The notes beneath the pieces are model-generated. The model saw nothing but the letters and a program-made list of their open reading frames with translations, was not told where the DNA came from and made no database searches. From CAWJAP01 sp963834365 (GTDB taxonomy: Bacteria; Acidobacteriota; Vicinamibacteria; Vicinamibacterales; Vicinamibacteraceae): DNA of 64,000 nucleotides. The position numbers and the translations under genes were made by a program. Position 1 is the first letter of the stretch; every line of letters starts with the position of its first letter. The stretch lies in assembly GCA_963834365.1 (NCBI GenBank), contig CAWIBS010000039.1, forward strand, positions 1 through 64,000, written 5' to 3'. Positions 18,145 through 30,241 of the stretch are shown here, one piece after another.

Positions 18145-21100
18145 TCAGGGCTGGACGACGAACGTTGCCTCGAGCCGCCGGCCGTCGGCCGTCCCGATGA
18201 AGCGCACGCGCGTCACCGCGTCGGTGTCGCGCACCTCGAACGTCGCAATGACGCCGGGCCCTATGACGGCGCCCGTGGTGAGCGTTTCGCCCTTGAACTC
18301 GAACGAGGCGCTCGGGATCTGGAACTCGAACGCGCTCGTCGCCAGCTTGCCGTTCGAGAAGGTCAGGTCGTGCTGCCCTTCCCGCATGGCGACCGTCACG
18401 GTGTCACCCGGTCGCAGCGGAATGGTGTTGTCGGCCCCGAGCGGCTCCCCGTTGAGGAGCCACCGCCCCTCGCCTTTCTCGACGAACGCCTCCACCAGGA
18501 CCTCCGCACGTTTCGGCGCCGCGTTGAACAGGTCGAGCTCGTCGGCCCGCTGCGCACGCTGGGCGCGCTGCGTCCGCCGCCTCTTGGCTGCCGGCGTGAC
18601 CGCCGCCGCGTCCTGCGCCGCCTGGGCGGTGGCGGGCACCCCTTCGGGAATGTAGGCTGCCGCGGTGGTCTGGCCGTTGCCCGTCGAGCGGACGAGGATC
18701 GACCTCACGCTGGCGGCCGCCGAGAACGGCGTCCCGTTCTTCGGCCATGCTCCACTGAGCTTGTCGACCTCCGGCTGTCCCAGCTCTTTCATCGCGCCAC
18801 CGGTCGTGTCGAAGATCGTGACGCGCTCCGCCATCTTGCCGGTGTTCGGATCGACCGTCGTCGTGCCGGCGATGAGCACCTGGTTCTTCGTCACCTTCGG
18901 GTTCGAGAAGCGTGTGATCGTGACGATGTCCTGCACCGGTGGCGCCACGCGCAGCAGGCCCCACATCCCCGCCTGGAAGACGCTCGCGATGAAGGTGCGG
19001 TACAGATAGTCGCCGGGCACACCACCCGCCCCGCCCGCCTTGTCGATGACGGCATCGAACGCGACGTTGGCGCCGAACCCGTCACGCGATCCCTGCGACT
19101 GCGACAGCGGGTTCTTGCCGATCTGCCTTCGAGCCGTTGATGTACGGCTCCTCCTGCCAGACGTGGCCGTGCAGCGTGAACACCTGCTCGTTGATCCCGG
19201 CCGGGTGCACCATCCGGAAGCGGATGGGCGTCCCCGCCCTCGCGGCAAAGACGGGCGTCTGCGGATCGGCGAGCACGATGGCGTTCGACAGCGCCCTGCT
19301 GATGCCGATCGGCGCGAGGATGTCGAAGTTGTCGAGCCAATCGGGATCGGGGAAGCGGTAGTCGAGCGGCTCCATCCTGTAGTTGATCGCCCGCGTGTAG
19401 TTGAACGGCGCGGGATCGGTCGGCGGAATCCCGGGCGCCGGCGTCGTGCCGAGCGTGAACGAGCCCTTCATGTTCTGGCAATGCTGCGAGCACACGTAGG
19501 GCAGGAGCGACAGCGTGAACGCGGTCTTGGCTTTCAGCGTCGCGATGTGGCCGCTCGCCTGCGGCACGGTGCCGTAGGAGTTGGTCAGGGTGCATTTCGT
19601 CGGGAACGTCTGGAACTTCGCCTTGTCGGGCGAGCCGTCGATGTCGAACACCGCCTTCGCCGAGGCCTCGTCATCGAACAGCAGCCCGTGCGTGCCGGTC
19701 TGGATGTCGAAATTGACGGTCTGGCCGGCGGCGAGCGGGATGCCTCCTGCCGGCAGCGGCTGTCCGCCCATCGCCCACGTCACGCTGCCGTTCAACACGG
19801 TGCCGACGATGTTGATGGGCTGAGAGGGGTCGACCGTGGGCCTCGTCTGCCGCATCGACGAGACATCGTCCTGGACGATCACCACGAACTCGCGGAACAG
19901 GACGTCGCCGTCCTTGCACGGGGTGGTGCCCTTGCAGACGGTGGCCGACGCGCGCGAGTTGTCGTCGGTGCGCCACGACGTGCTCTCCGGCTCGACGATC
20001 AGCGCCCCGAGGAGCCCGAAGGGGTGCTGCATCAGCGGATCGGACGGCGTGAGCGGAATCGAGCCGAACTCGACCGGGATGTACTGCGGCTTGCCGCCTC
20101 CATCGACTTCGATGCGGCCGGCGTACCACGCGTCGCTTCGCCGCTCTTCTTGGGCGGGATCGTCCGGGGAGGGTTCTTCCCCACGTTCACGCCATTGCTG
20201 CTGGTCACGTCGAACGCCACGAGTTGCGGATGGATGCCGACCTCGCGCGACGTGTCGATGACGATCCCGAGCGAGCTGCTGCCGATGTTCAGCGGGACGT
20301 CGGGGATGCGGTTCTCGAGCGCGAGCGTGATGCAGTCGCCCGCGTTGGCGCGCAGAATCAGCGGCTCGACCGGCGTGCCCGGCAGGATCGTCCCGGTCTT
20401 CGGATCCGAGATCCTGCTTGAGGAAGTAGGCGAGCGCGTTCCAGTTCACGAGCTGCTGGCTGCCGCCCTGACCGGCACGGCCCCGGGCGTTGTAGACGAC
20501 CGGTCCGCCCAGGACGTCGCGGGCCCGCGCGGCGACGACCTCGAAGCGCTTCTGCGGCGCGGCCGCGGGACACGTCGGCGGCGCCGGCGGCGCGGCCGCG
20601 AGGTCCGCGGGCGGCACGTTGTTGGGGAGCGGCACCAGGCCGGGCGTCGGCTGCTGCGTCCGGTAGCCGCGCATGATGCCCCAGTTGCCGCTGCTCAACC
20701 CGGGCGTGTCGGAGCTCGAGCTGTAGAGGTAGTCGGCGACGCCGTTCTTCGAGTCGGTCCGCGGCAGCGTGAAGAGGAACTCGTAGTGCTCCGAGATCCC
20801 CATCGGCTGCGTGCTCCGGTAGCCGCTCGTGTTGTCGGAGGCGTCGAATTGCGTCGGCTCGAACAGCCAGTTCACGCCGTGCACCGTGAAGGTGTGCGGT
20901 GACATGTGCGCCCCCACGAGCGTGCGGATCTGCACCTTGTCGCCTTCGTACGCGCGGAGCATCGGCGTGTACGGATCGGTATCCTCGACGCCGAACTGCG
21001 GCGGCGCGAACGTGAAGCAGCCGGCGCCCGAGCACCCCGAGTTGATGTTGGTCCCCGCCGGCGGCTGGACGTTCAACGTCGCGTCCGCACGCGGGATCGA

Positions 21101-24100
21101 TCGGAACACGTTCAGAGAGATCCAGCTGGAGCGGCGTCGGGGTGCCGATGCCGGGGTTCACACGGAAGGCCAGCGGCTCGTTCCGGTAGTTCAGCGAGTA
21201 GGTGCCGGTCTGGAACGCGAGCGTGACGATGCTCGGAAACGGCGGGCACGGCTTCGGCGACGATCGTCGGCGCGTTGATCCCCTTGCCCGGATCGGCCCA
21301 CCCCCACGGCGTGCACGGCGGGTTGGGGTCGGGGTACTTCTTGTAGTCGACGAACTGGGCCTTCGACTTGCTGTTGGCCTTGTACGCCAGCTGCCGGTCC
21401 TGGAACTCCAGCGCGAACTCGCGATAGCTGTCCTTCTTGTCCGCCGTGATGATGTTCGCCTGCCATCCCGTGGGCCCGCCATCGTCGATCGGCTTGCCGT
21501 TGGCGCCGGCGGGCCGGCCGATGTCCGTGCCGAGGAAGACGCCGCTCACGGGTCCTGCCACTGCGAGCTCTCGGGCTCGACCAGGAGCCCCGCGTACAGC
21601 CCCACCTGCTGGTGAGTGGACGGGCCGAAGTGGTCGTGCGTGAAGATGGTCCGCAGCGTGCGATCGGTGCCGTCGTTGGAGACGACCGGGTCGGCATACC
21701 AGCGCTGGATCGTGGCCTGCGCGCCGAGCCACGGCGTTGTTCGGGCCCGGACCGAAGTACGGGATCGCCTTCGGGTGCAGCTTCAGCGCCGTCGCGGCGT
21801 TGAGGTCGAACGACGTGAAGAGCCCGCCGCCCTTGTTGATGTCTCGATGACCTCGCTGCACTTCCTGCGGGCTCAACGTGCCGTCCTCGTAGTTGAACCC
21901 GTTGGCCGCGCCGTCCGACGAGGTGACGTCGAACTTCACCAGGTGGATGTGCTGCCCGAGGATGTCGGTGGGCGTCCTCACCTGGAAGTCGTCGAGCTCG
22001 TAGTAGTTCGGGACGAGGTTGGCCAGCCAGTACTCGATGACCTGCGTGCTGTTGGCGCGGAAGAAGAACGGCTCGGGCGCGCGCTTCCCCGCGAGCGTGT
22101 CGTCGACGTCGCCCCACAGCGTCGTCATGCGCGCCTGCGGGTAGTGCTGCCCCTTCTTGTTGAACACCACGTCGAGCTGGATGTCCGCCGCCTTGTACCG
22201 CTTCAGACACGGCGGCTTGTTGTCGGGACAGACGGGCGTGCCGTCGAGCTGGACGGCCGGATCGGCGAAGGGTGCGCCCGAAATCGGCGGCCGGCCGTTC
22301 AGCACGAAGCCCGAGGCGCCGGTCGCCGGCGAGCCGTCCGGCAGGAACGTGTCGTGCGTCCGCGTCGCGTGGTACTTCATCGCGATCTTCTCGACGTCGG
22401 TGCCGGCTTCGTCGAGCGCGACCGCCTTGAGCGTGTCGTTGAACTTCGAGAAGTCCCAGCGATTGTGCTTCTCGTACACGCAGTCGGTGACCTGCGCGCC
22501 GACGCACGGCTTGCCGAGCTCTTTCAGCGCGAGGAAGCGCGGCAGCCCGCCGTTCAGGAACGGGTTGGCGGCGTCGGTCTCGTCCGGCGCGAAGTCCATC
22601 GGCGGATGCGGCGCGCGCTGCCCCGCGACGCCGGGGATGAAGAACGGAAAGCCGGGGCCGTTGCGCGATGTTCGGATCGGCCATGTCGACCTCGGTGCGG
22701 AACCCCGCACGGGTCGGCGACCCCGGCACGTCGACCGAGTGATCCTGACGCGCGCGCCGATCGGCGCCATCGGCAAGCGTCGGCATCGGCACGAGGGCCG
22801 GGATCGGGGTGCCCAGCGCGATCTCGCCATCCGGCAGCGCGCGGTTCGAACCCTGCGACGGGTCGCTGCTGTGCGTCGAGCTGGGTGCCGCCTTCGAACA
22901 CGTCGTGCACCCGCCACAGCGACCACATGCCCTGCGCGAAGTGCGGATAGAAGTGGCAGTGGAAGATCGAGTCGCCGACGGTCTTGTTCTTGTTGCCGCT
23001 GCCCGAGTAGGTGTGGTCCAGCGTGTACGACCCGCCGGGGCTGATCATCTGGCTGTCGCGGTAGCTGCTCTTGTCGTCGTTGGGCGTGTGCAGCCACTGG
23101 TGCGCGTGCAGATGGTGCACGTGGCTGATGTTGGTGCCGGCGTGCAGGATCTGGAACTTCACGTGGTCGCCCATGTAGCTGTGGTAGACGTTGCTCGGAT
23201 CGTCCGGATAGAGACGCCTTCGTGGCCTTCGGGCCGGTCTTCGATCTTGCTTCGTCTTCGGATCGACCGCGTTCGCCGGGATGTCGACGACCATCGCCGG
23301 ATCGCCGACCGCCCACGAGCTCAGGAAGAACTCCTCGAAGCGGCACGTGGCGCAGTCGTGCATCGGCCCGACCGATGCGGTTCGACCAGACCTCCGGGCC
23401 GATCCCGCCCATGCCGTAGTTGATCGCGAAGAAGTCCCGGCTGCCCTGGAGCGTGTAGCTCATCTCGTCGTCTTGCAACTGATCGAGGTGCTTGCGGAAC
23501 TCCTCGAACGCCTGCGTGCTCACGAAGTCGTCGTGATAGTGGATGGCGAATTCGCGGTACGGCTGCGTGCGATCGGGATAGGAGGGATTCGGCCGCAGGT
23601 TGGGGCAGCCATCGCAGCCCCCGGGACAGCTCGAACAGTCGAAGCGTCCGTGCTTCGGGCCGGTGATGATCGCCGTCAGATCCGAGTAGACGATCTCGTT
23701 CTTCGCATCGAGCATCTTGAGGATCGGCTGGCCCGCGCGCGGGTGCTTGGCGCGGATAGGTCCTGTCGTAGTCGATGATCGGATGTCCATCCGCCGTCTT
23801 GCCGGTGGTCGCGAGATCGAGATCGGCCTTCGTCACCTGGCTCCGATACCACTCTGCGGTTCTGGGCTGCACGGTGACCGAGCCGAAGAGTCCCTGCATC
23901 AACTGGCCGCCGACGCCGAACTGGAGCGCCGACGTTCCCGGCCGTGCTGAACAACAGGTACGCGCCCTCGGCCTTGGCGACGAACGTATACGTCATGCGC
24001 TGGCTCGGACCGACCAGGCCGCTCGCACGCTGCAGCGGGTTGGCCGCCCCGGCGTCGTTGGCGCCGACCCACGATCCGTCGGCGGACACGGCGGCGACCG

Positions 24101-24644
24101 GCGTCCCGGGAGGTGATTCGGCGCGCACCAGCTCGAGCCCCATCACGTGGACACCAGCAAGGCGCGACGCCGTCTGGCCGGCCAGCGCGTCGAACGCCGT
24201 CTGGTTGCCCTGGATGATCAGCGAGTTCTGGTTGGGCGTGTAGCTCGTCGCCGCCGCCGCCTTGACGGGATACTGCTGGTTCCCGGTGTTGGCGTTGAAC
24301 ACCGACGGCACGAGACACAGCAGGTTCTGGAACTGGATCTCGAGGCAGTCGTCCACGTTCATCCGCAGCACGAGCGGCCGCGGACGCTTGTCCGGACGCA
24401 GCATCACCTTGCCCGCCAGGAGCGGCTTGCCCGGCCCGTCGATCGAGACGACGTCGCGGCGCAGCGCGAAGATCATCCCGCCGGCCTGAATCGCGCCGAG
24501 ACGGTTGTTGTAGAACGCCTGATCGAGCGCGACGACATCGGCCTTGATCGTGCGCCCGCACACCGGCTGTGCGGACGCAGCGGTCGCCGCCAGGCACACG
24601 ATCGCCGCACCCAGGAACATCGAACGTGTTGTCGCCCTTTTCAT
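18145..24644 (-). CDS. Giant secreted multicopper oxidase with multiple cupredoxin domains (many frame changes)
   Basis: Reconstructed length is about 2,150 residues over 6.5 kb, in at least eight frame segments. The start is MKRATTRSMFLGAAIVCLA, a clear signal peptide, coupled by ATGA to the upstream glycosyltransferase. Copper motifs appear in order: HVHHLHAHQW (about 23090-23130); HCHFYPHFAQGM (about 22930-22965), which matches the HCHxxxHxxxxM type 1/3 copper signature exactly; THDHFGPSTHQQ (about 21595-21640); HIHLVKFDV (about 21935); SPHTFTVHGVNW (about 20880); HPFGLLGALIVEP (about 20000); LHGHVWQEEP (about 19150). The size and repeated domains recall the large bacterial Mn(II)-oxidase-type multicopper proteins (MnxG/McoA) and ceruloplasmin, but the protein is longer than those. 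The substrate is unknown. The motifs are intact in correct order, so indels in the sequence are more likely than decay. Confidence 0.78.
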
Positions 24645-25926
24645 GGTTGCCTCACTCGACCGCGCGCGAGCGCGGGTCGATCGTTCACCGCGATTGCACC
24701 GACGTGGCGGGCGCTGCCGCCACACGAACGGATCCGCCGCGCGCGCCGGCGTGCTGCCGTCGCACCGCACGCGTAGGCGAGCGCCTCCCACTGAGCCATC
24801 GTCGTCTCGATGGCGAACCGGTCCGCGACCTCGACGGCGCGAGACCCGAGGCTCGCGCGCTCGGCTTCGCTCGACATCAGGCGATCGAGCGAGGCCGCGA
24901 GCGAAGCCACGTCGGCCCTCGGCACGATCACGCCGTCGATGCCGGGCCGGATGATCTGGCGGACGCCGCTCGAGCAGTCGAAGCTGACGACGGGGAGCCC
25001 GCACGCCATCGCCTCGCACAGCGCGTTGGGAAAACCCTCGGTGAGCGAGGACAGGACGAACAGGTCGGCCCGGGACAACACCTCCGACGGGCGCCGCGTG
25101 AACCCAGGGAGCATCACGCGCCTCTCCACGCCGAACCCTCGCGCGAGCCGCTCGAGCGCCGCACGCAGCGGGCCGATTCCCCAGATCTCGAGGGACCACG
25201 ACGCGTGCTTCGCCGCCAGCTGGGCGAACGCGCGAACGAGCAGCGCGAACCCCTTCTCCTCCACCAGCCGTCCCATCGCCACGAGCGTGTGGGCGGCGTC
25301 GGGCGGCTTCGCGGTTCGGGTCGCATGCATCGCCGGGCGCACCACCGGGTTGTGGATGACACGCCCCCGGTCGCCCATTTCGCGCCGAGAAGAACGCGGC
25401 CATGTCGTGCGTCGGCGTGACGAGATAGGCCGCCTTCGGATAGAGGCGCTGGCGCAGTCGCCTCATACCTTCGGGCACGACGTTGCGGGGCGGATCGCTC
25501 CGCTCCGACACGATCACCGGCAGACCGAGCGCCTCGACGGCGAGCAGCACGCGCACGTTCGTGGCATCGATGAACGAGATCACGAGATCGGGCCGGGCTC
25601 CGTCCGATGGCCTGTCTCAGGGCCACGATCAGATCGAGGTTGAGCAGCAGCGTGCGGCGCTCGGGCGCCGAGCAGCGGTCGAAGGTCGCTTTCAGCGCGC
25701 GCAGGGCCCGCGCGTCCGGGATCGGGTGGCGGGCCCACCTCGAGAACCGCATGTCATGGTGGATCACCCGCGGATCGAGCGCGTAGCTCGGCGACTCGGG
25801 ACCGTGCGACAGCGTGAGCACGGTGACGGGCCACCCCTTGCGCGCCCAGTAGTTCGCCATGTGCGACACGACCCGCTCGGCGCCGCCGCCGCGCATCGAC
25901 GCCACGACGAGCGTCATCCTCAGCAC
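24641..25926 (-). CDS. Glycosyltransferase family 4 (two frame changes)
   Basis: About 428 residues. The N-terminal Rossmann half starts MRMTLVVASMRGGGAERVV, typical of GT4 enzymes. The middle (ALGLPVIVSERSDPPR) lies in a second frame and the C-terminal half in a third. The C-terminal half has LVAMGRLVEEKG and the EGFPNALCEAMACGLP motif, whose two Glu residues bind the nucleotide-sugar donor in retaining GT4 enzymes. Shifts lie near 25620 and 25385. The start is 13 bases after the preceding glycosyltransferase stop, and its stop overlaps the oxidase start (ATGA). Donor and acceptor are unknown. Confidence 0.82.
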
Positions 25927-25938
25927 GCGCGCCTCCGG

Positions 25939-27301
25939 CTACGCATGCGCCCTCCGGATGCTCGCGTGGGCGTCTGCCGCGTCGAGGCCGGCGCACCCGG
26001 CACCCGCCGGCGCACGGCCGGAGAAGAGCCGGAGGCCCAGGGCCGGCGAATCGAACAGCGACAGCGCCGCCGTCGCCCTCAGCGAGCGGCACGGCGCCGG
26101 TGTCGGGACCGGCTCCCTCCCATCGTGCCCCTTTGAGCACGGCCGCTCTCGTGACGATGCAGCCGTCGCTGTAGAGGCCGCGGCGCGGCCAGGCGGTGCC
26201 GCGCGGGACGGCGATGGGCTGCCCGTCGACCAGCCGCGCGCTGTCCTCGTGTGTCAGCGTCAGGATGTCGCGCGGAGAGCTCGCGACATCGTGCTCGACG
26301 CACTTCAGCAGGTGCGCGCGAACGTCCCACGTCGGCACGAGGTCGCGGTCGGCGCAGACGTAGAAGTCGTGGTCCCGACCCATGCGGTCGATGGCTTCGT
26401 TGTAGCAGCGGCCCTGGTCGAGGGGGCCATCGCCGTCGATCGACAGGTGGAAGCAGTCCGGCGGCCCGAGCGACGGAGCGTGCGTGCTCCCGTGCCGCTG
26501 CTCCACGACGACGATCGACGCGCGGTTCAGCAGGCGCCGATATGCCTGCACCGTGTATGCGAGGTTGCGCCGTGACAGCTCGGGCCACGGGCCGTCTTCG
26601 TGCGGAATCACGACGAGCGTGCGAGCCTGGAGCGTGTCGATCGCGGCGCCGCCGAGAATCAGCGAGTCGCGCAGCCACCACGGGTTGACGAGGCGGCCCT
26701 GCGTGTCCGAGAGACCGCCGTCGACCCACGCCAGGTGCGGAAAGAAGCAATAGCAGTTGAACCGCTCCTGCAGGAGCCGGTTGCGGACGTCGATGGGCTC
26801 GCGGCTCGCGGCGTGGGTCTCGAGAAACGCCGGATAGATCGTGCTTCGGACGGCGTACGCGTAGGTCGACGTCGACGCGGTCAGCTTCAGGACGTGCTCG
26901 CGCACGCGCACGGGCCCGCCGCGGTGCATGGCGCCGAAGAAGACCATGTCCCAGTCGTTTGGCACCTGCGCCATGAACGTGGGCAGCTTCGCGTCCAGCT
27001 CCTCGTCGAACACCACGTCGTCTTCGAAGACGAGGACGCTGGGCCAGCCGCGATCGCGCGCGTCGCGGACGACGGCGAGGTTGCTCTGGAGACAGCCGTA
27101 CGCGCCAGCGGTCCCCTGCCAGTCGGCAGGGGGTTCGAGGCGTTCGCCGTCGATCGCGCTGAATCGCACCACGTTCGAGATCCCGTGCGCCGCGAACCGC
27201 TGGCGCATCCGGCCCCACCGCTCGGGCCGTCGATCGAGGTTCAGGCACACCTTGTGCGGGAACCACGCGTCGAGGCCCCGCCCGCGAGACGGCGCCGTCA
27301 C
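25939..27301 (-). CDS. Two-domain glycosyltransferase: GT25-like plus GT2/galactosyltransferase-like (one frame change)
   Basis: The start is a GTG overlapping the previous stop (GTGA). Residues 10 to about 215 are GT25-like: VCLNLDRRPERWGRMRQRF, GAYGCLQSNLAVVRDA and SVLVFEDDVVFDEEL, with the Glu-Asp-Asp metal-binding site. A second half (VVEQRHGSTHAP, then CYNEAIDRM and FYVCADRDLVPTW) looks like the nucleotide-binding part of a GT2/galactosyltransferase domain. A shift near 26080 brings in the true C-terminus, ending about 13 bases before the GT4 start. A two-domain enzyme could add two different sugars. Family assignment of the second half is less certain. Confidence 0.72.
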
Positions 27302-28342
27302 GACGTCCTGCTCCCGGAGAGCCCTGCGCCGGCCGCCGCGCCCTCCTGACGCCCTGCTCTGGCGGCGGCGAGGTTGCGCAGCGCGAGGCGCGCCCTCGAC
27401 GGCAGGAGCCCCCGCATCGCGATCCCGGCGGCGCTGCCGAACGCGGCGTGCCGGATCTCGGCGGCGACGATTGACGCAAGCCCGCGCCGGCGCCACCCAC
27501 TCACATGGTCGGCGAGCTCGCGCGCGGCCTCGCTCCGCGCGGCTGTGAGGTGCGGCAATGCCGCATCGGGCCACCCCGGCAGCCGCAGCGCCTTCTCGTA
27601 GATCCGGTACTTGCGGAGCGCCATCACCTGCTTGACCGCGGGCGGGTACTCCGTTCCAGGCAGCGGCCGGCCGACGCGGGAGCCGTCGTCGAAGCGGCGG
27701 ACCTGCGCGAGCACGCGCGGCAGCACCACGATCGAGCAGGCGTGATACATCCGTACGGCGAAGTCCCAGTCTTCGTGCGTCTCGAGCGTCGTGTCGAACG
27801 GCGGGAACCCGAGGCGATCGAGGGCGGCGCGCCTGAGGATGAGCGAGCAGGTCGCGAAGATCTTGCCCGTCTTCAGGTGCTGAATCGGGTGCAGCGGCAC
27901 CGGTCGCCTCGTCCGCGGCGACGAACCCGCGATCGGCCAGCCACGACGGGCACACCAGCGCGTTCTCCCTCCAGCGCTCGCTGTCCGAGATGACCGCGTC
28001 CACGGCAGGGTCCGCGGCGAAGACGGCGAGCTCCGCCCTCGTCTTCGCGGGCATCCAGATGTCGTCCGAATCGAGGAACGAGATGAAGCGGCCCGTCGCG
28101 AGCGCGACGCCGGTGTTCCGCGCGGCCGCCGCGCCGTGATGCGGCTGCCGCACGTAGCGGACGGCGCTCCCGTACGCCGCGACTACCGCTTCGGTCTCGT
28201 CGGTCGATCCGTCATCGACCACGATCGTCTCGATGCCCTCGACGCCCTGCCGCGCGACGCTGTCCAGCGCGTCGGGCAGATACCGCGCGCGGTTGAACGT
28301 CGGGATGACCACGGAGACGAGGACATTCGTGTCTGCGCTCAT
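27298..28342 (-). CDS. Glycosyltransferase family 2 (one frame change)
   Basis: About 347 residues. The GT-A fold is explicit: VSVVIPTFNRARYLPDALDS, VVDDGSTDET and ISFLDSDDIW, the last holding the DXD-like donor/metal site. A shift near 27900 leads to LETHEDWDFAVRMY, the ED acid/base region of GT2 enzymes, and then a helical tail. The start overlaps the methyltransferase stop (ATGA) and the stop overlaps the next glycosyltransferase start (GTGA). It is a cytosolic inverting transferase with unknown acceptor. Confidence 0.85.
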
Positions 28343-29112
28343 GCGCCACGCTCCCCGTCACCCCAGAGCGTGGGCGCCGACTCGCGCATGACGCAGCAGT
28401 GGTGCCGCTCGGGCTCGACTGGAGGCAGAATGACGGCGTCCGGAAACATCGCCTTCATGTGCTCGGGCGCGGCGAACGTGATGTAGCCGCGCGGCCCGCT
28501 TCTGGAGTGGTCCTCGCCTTCGGCATCCCCGACGTGCAGCCGGTCGTCGACGAGCGCGAGCCACTCGGCCCCGCGTCCACACTGCAGCAGCCGCTCGACA
28601 TCGAGCGCCGGGCTCACGCGCTTTCTGGCCTCGAGCCGCCATCTCAGGTTCGAGCCGGGGAATGCGTCGTCAGCGGGCGCCACCCAATGCGGATCGAGAA
28701 ACGTGAATGCGAGGGTGCCGCCTGGCGCCAGAAAGCTCCGGAGCTGACCGACCAGGTCGAGCGTCTCGACGCGGCTCGTATGCGTGAAGACCGAGTAGGC
28801 GAGGATCAGGTCGAACCGAACGCCCATGTCCGGGATGGGCAGTCCGCGGAGGCCCGTGGGGTTGAACTCGAAGTTGTAGCGGTCGTAGAACGTCCAGTGG
28901 GCGCCGGAAAAGGCCGCACGCCCGCGCGCGATCGCGTCGCACGAGACGTCGATGCACCAGTAGGCGCCCTCGTCGAGCCCTCCGTTCTGATCCTTCAGGA
29001 GGTTGCCGCAGTTCCCCCCGAAGTCGAGGACCCGCTTGCCGCGCCAGTCGGGATGCCGCAGCTGCTCGTCGAAATAGCGGAACTGCCCCAGCTTGGTCGA
29101 GACGAACGACAT
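28339..29112 (-). CDS. SAM-dependent methyltransferase (class I)
   Basis: An intact 257-residue protein. The SAM-binding motif I is VLDFGGNCGNLL, followed by an acidic strand end (YWCIDVSCDAI) and FDLILAYSVFTHTS as motif IV. LRSFLAPGGTLAFTFLD is the usual post-motif strand. These place it in the class I Rossmann-fold group acting on small molecules or sugars, not on DNA. Position between two flavin monooxygenases and a run of glycosyltransferases suggests O- or N-methylation of the same product. The stop overlaps the GT2 start by ATGA. Confidence 0.85.
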   Translation of the reverse strand: MSFVSTKLGQFRYFDEQLRHPDWRGKRVLDFGGNCGNLLKDQNGGLDEGAYWCIDVSCDAIARGRAAFSGAHWTFYDRYNFEFNPTGLRGLPIPDMGVRFDLILAYSVFTHTSRVETLDLVGQLRSFLAPGGTLAFTFLDPHWVAPADDAFPGSNLRWRLEARKRVSPALDVERLLQCGRGAEWLALVDDRLHVGDAEGEDHSRSGPRGYITFAAPEHMKAMFPDAVILPPVEPERHHCCVMRESAPTLWGDGERGA

Positions 29113-29130
29113 GGACCCGTCACCTCCCGC

Positions 29131-30235
29131 TCAGGTGAGCACCGCTGCCGCGCGCGCCGCGAGCGACGGCAGGGATCGCTCGCGTTCCCGGATCAGCGGC
29201 AGGATGTGGTGGCCGAAGAAGAGCATCTCGTCGAGCTTCGGCCAGCCGGAGATGATGAACTGCGAGACGCCGGCGCGCCCGTACTCGAGGATGGCCGCGG
29301 CGATCTCGTCGGGCGCTCCGACGAGGGCGATGGCCGCAGCGCCATGCGACCGCACCGCACCGGTCCAGAGACAGGGGCCCAGCCACTCGTCGTTGGCCAT
29401 CTCGTGAACGGCCTTCATCGAGATCGAGTCGCTGCGCTTGATGAACTCGCTCTCGCGCCCCTTGTCATCGAACTGCGCGCCGGCGGAGTCGGCCAGGGCG
29501 TGCGCGGCGTCGATGGCCTCGGCCCGCGTGGGCCGCGCGATCGATCGAGAAGCGAAGCCCGACGTCCTTGCCGCTCGCCAGCACGGGCGCCGCCTCGGCC
29601 GCCACTTTGTCGGGCACGTCCGGCAGCCGCATCCAGCACGATCCGCGCGTGATGCTGAGGCGGCAGGCCGACGGCGAGTTGCCGGCGATGTAGATCTCGG
29701 GAGAGGTCCGATCGGCCGACGTGAACGGCGTGTTCAGGCGGCCGTGCTCGACCTGGTAGTGCTTCCCGTGGAAGGTGACGTCGCGCGGGTCGCGCCAGAA
29801 CGCCTGACACACGCTCAGGAACTCCTCCGTCCGCTCGTACCGCTCGTCGTGCGGCAGCGTGTCGCCGTAGCCCTTCTGCTCGTCGGGCGAGTGGCCGGCG
29901 ACGATGTTCAGCGAGTAGCGTCCGTTGATGAGCGTCGCGAGCGTGTTCATCTGCTGGACGAAGGACGTGGGGCACGTCAGCCCCGATCGGTGCGCGATGA
30001 TGAAGCGCATCCTGGTCGTCGCCATGCCCAGCGCGGCGGTCAGCAGGATGGGGTCCGGCTTCGACCAGCCGAAGTCGATCAGCAGCGAATCGATGCCGCA
30101 CGCCTCCGCGGCGTGGGAGAACGGCACCTGCACGTCGAGATCGGGAAGACCGGCGTCGGCGAGGCTGGCCTGGTGCGCGCGTGAGGCGTTCGGCCGCTCT
30201 CCGCCCTGTGGTAGTCGCCAATGGAATCGAAGCAT
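29131..30235 (-). CDS. LLM-class flavin-dependent monooxygenase (SsuD-like), copy 2, one frame change
   Basis: About 367 residues, starting MLRFHWRLPQGGE. The luciferase-like TIM barrel shows IDSLLIDFGWSKPDPILL, FIIAHRSGLTCPTSFVQQ and GRYSLNIVAGHSPDEQKGYG, all close to alkanesulfonate monooxygenases. Near 29540 the frame changes where the bases read ATCGATCG, as if a 4-base unit were duplicated. The other frame continues SIARPTRAEAIDAAHAL to ILPLIRERE. It is a clear paralogue of the enzyme encoded immediately upstream. Such enzymes use FMNH2 and O2, and a reductase is not in the block. The substrate is unknown. Confidence 0.82.
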
Positions 30236-30241
30236 GATCGG

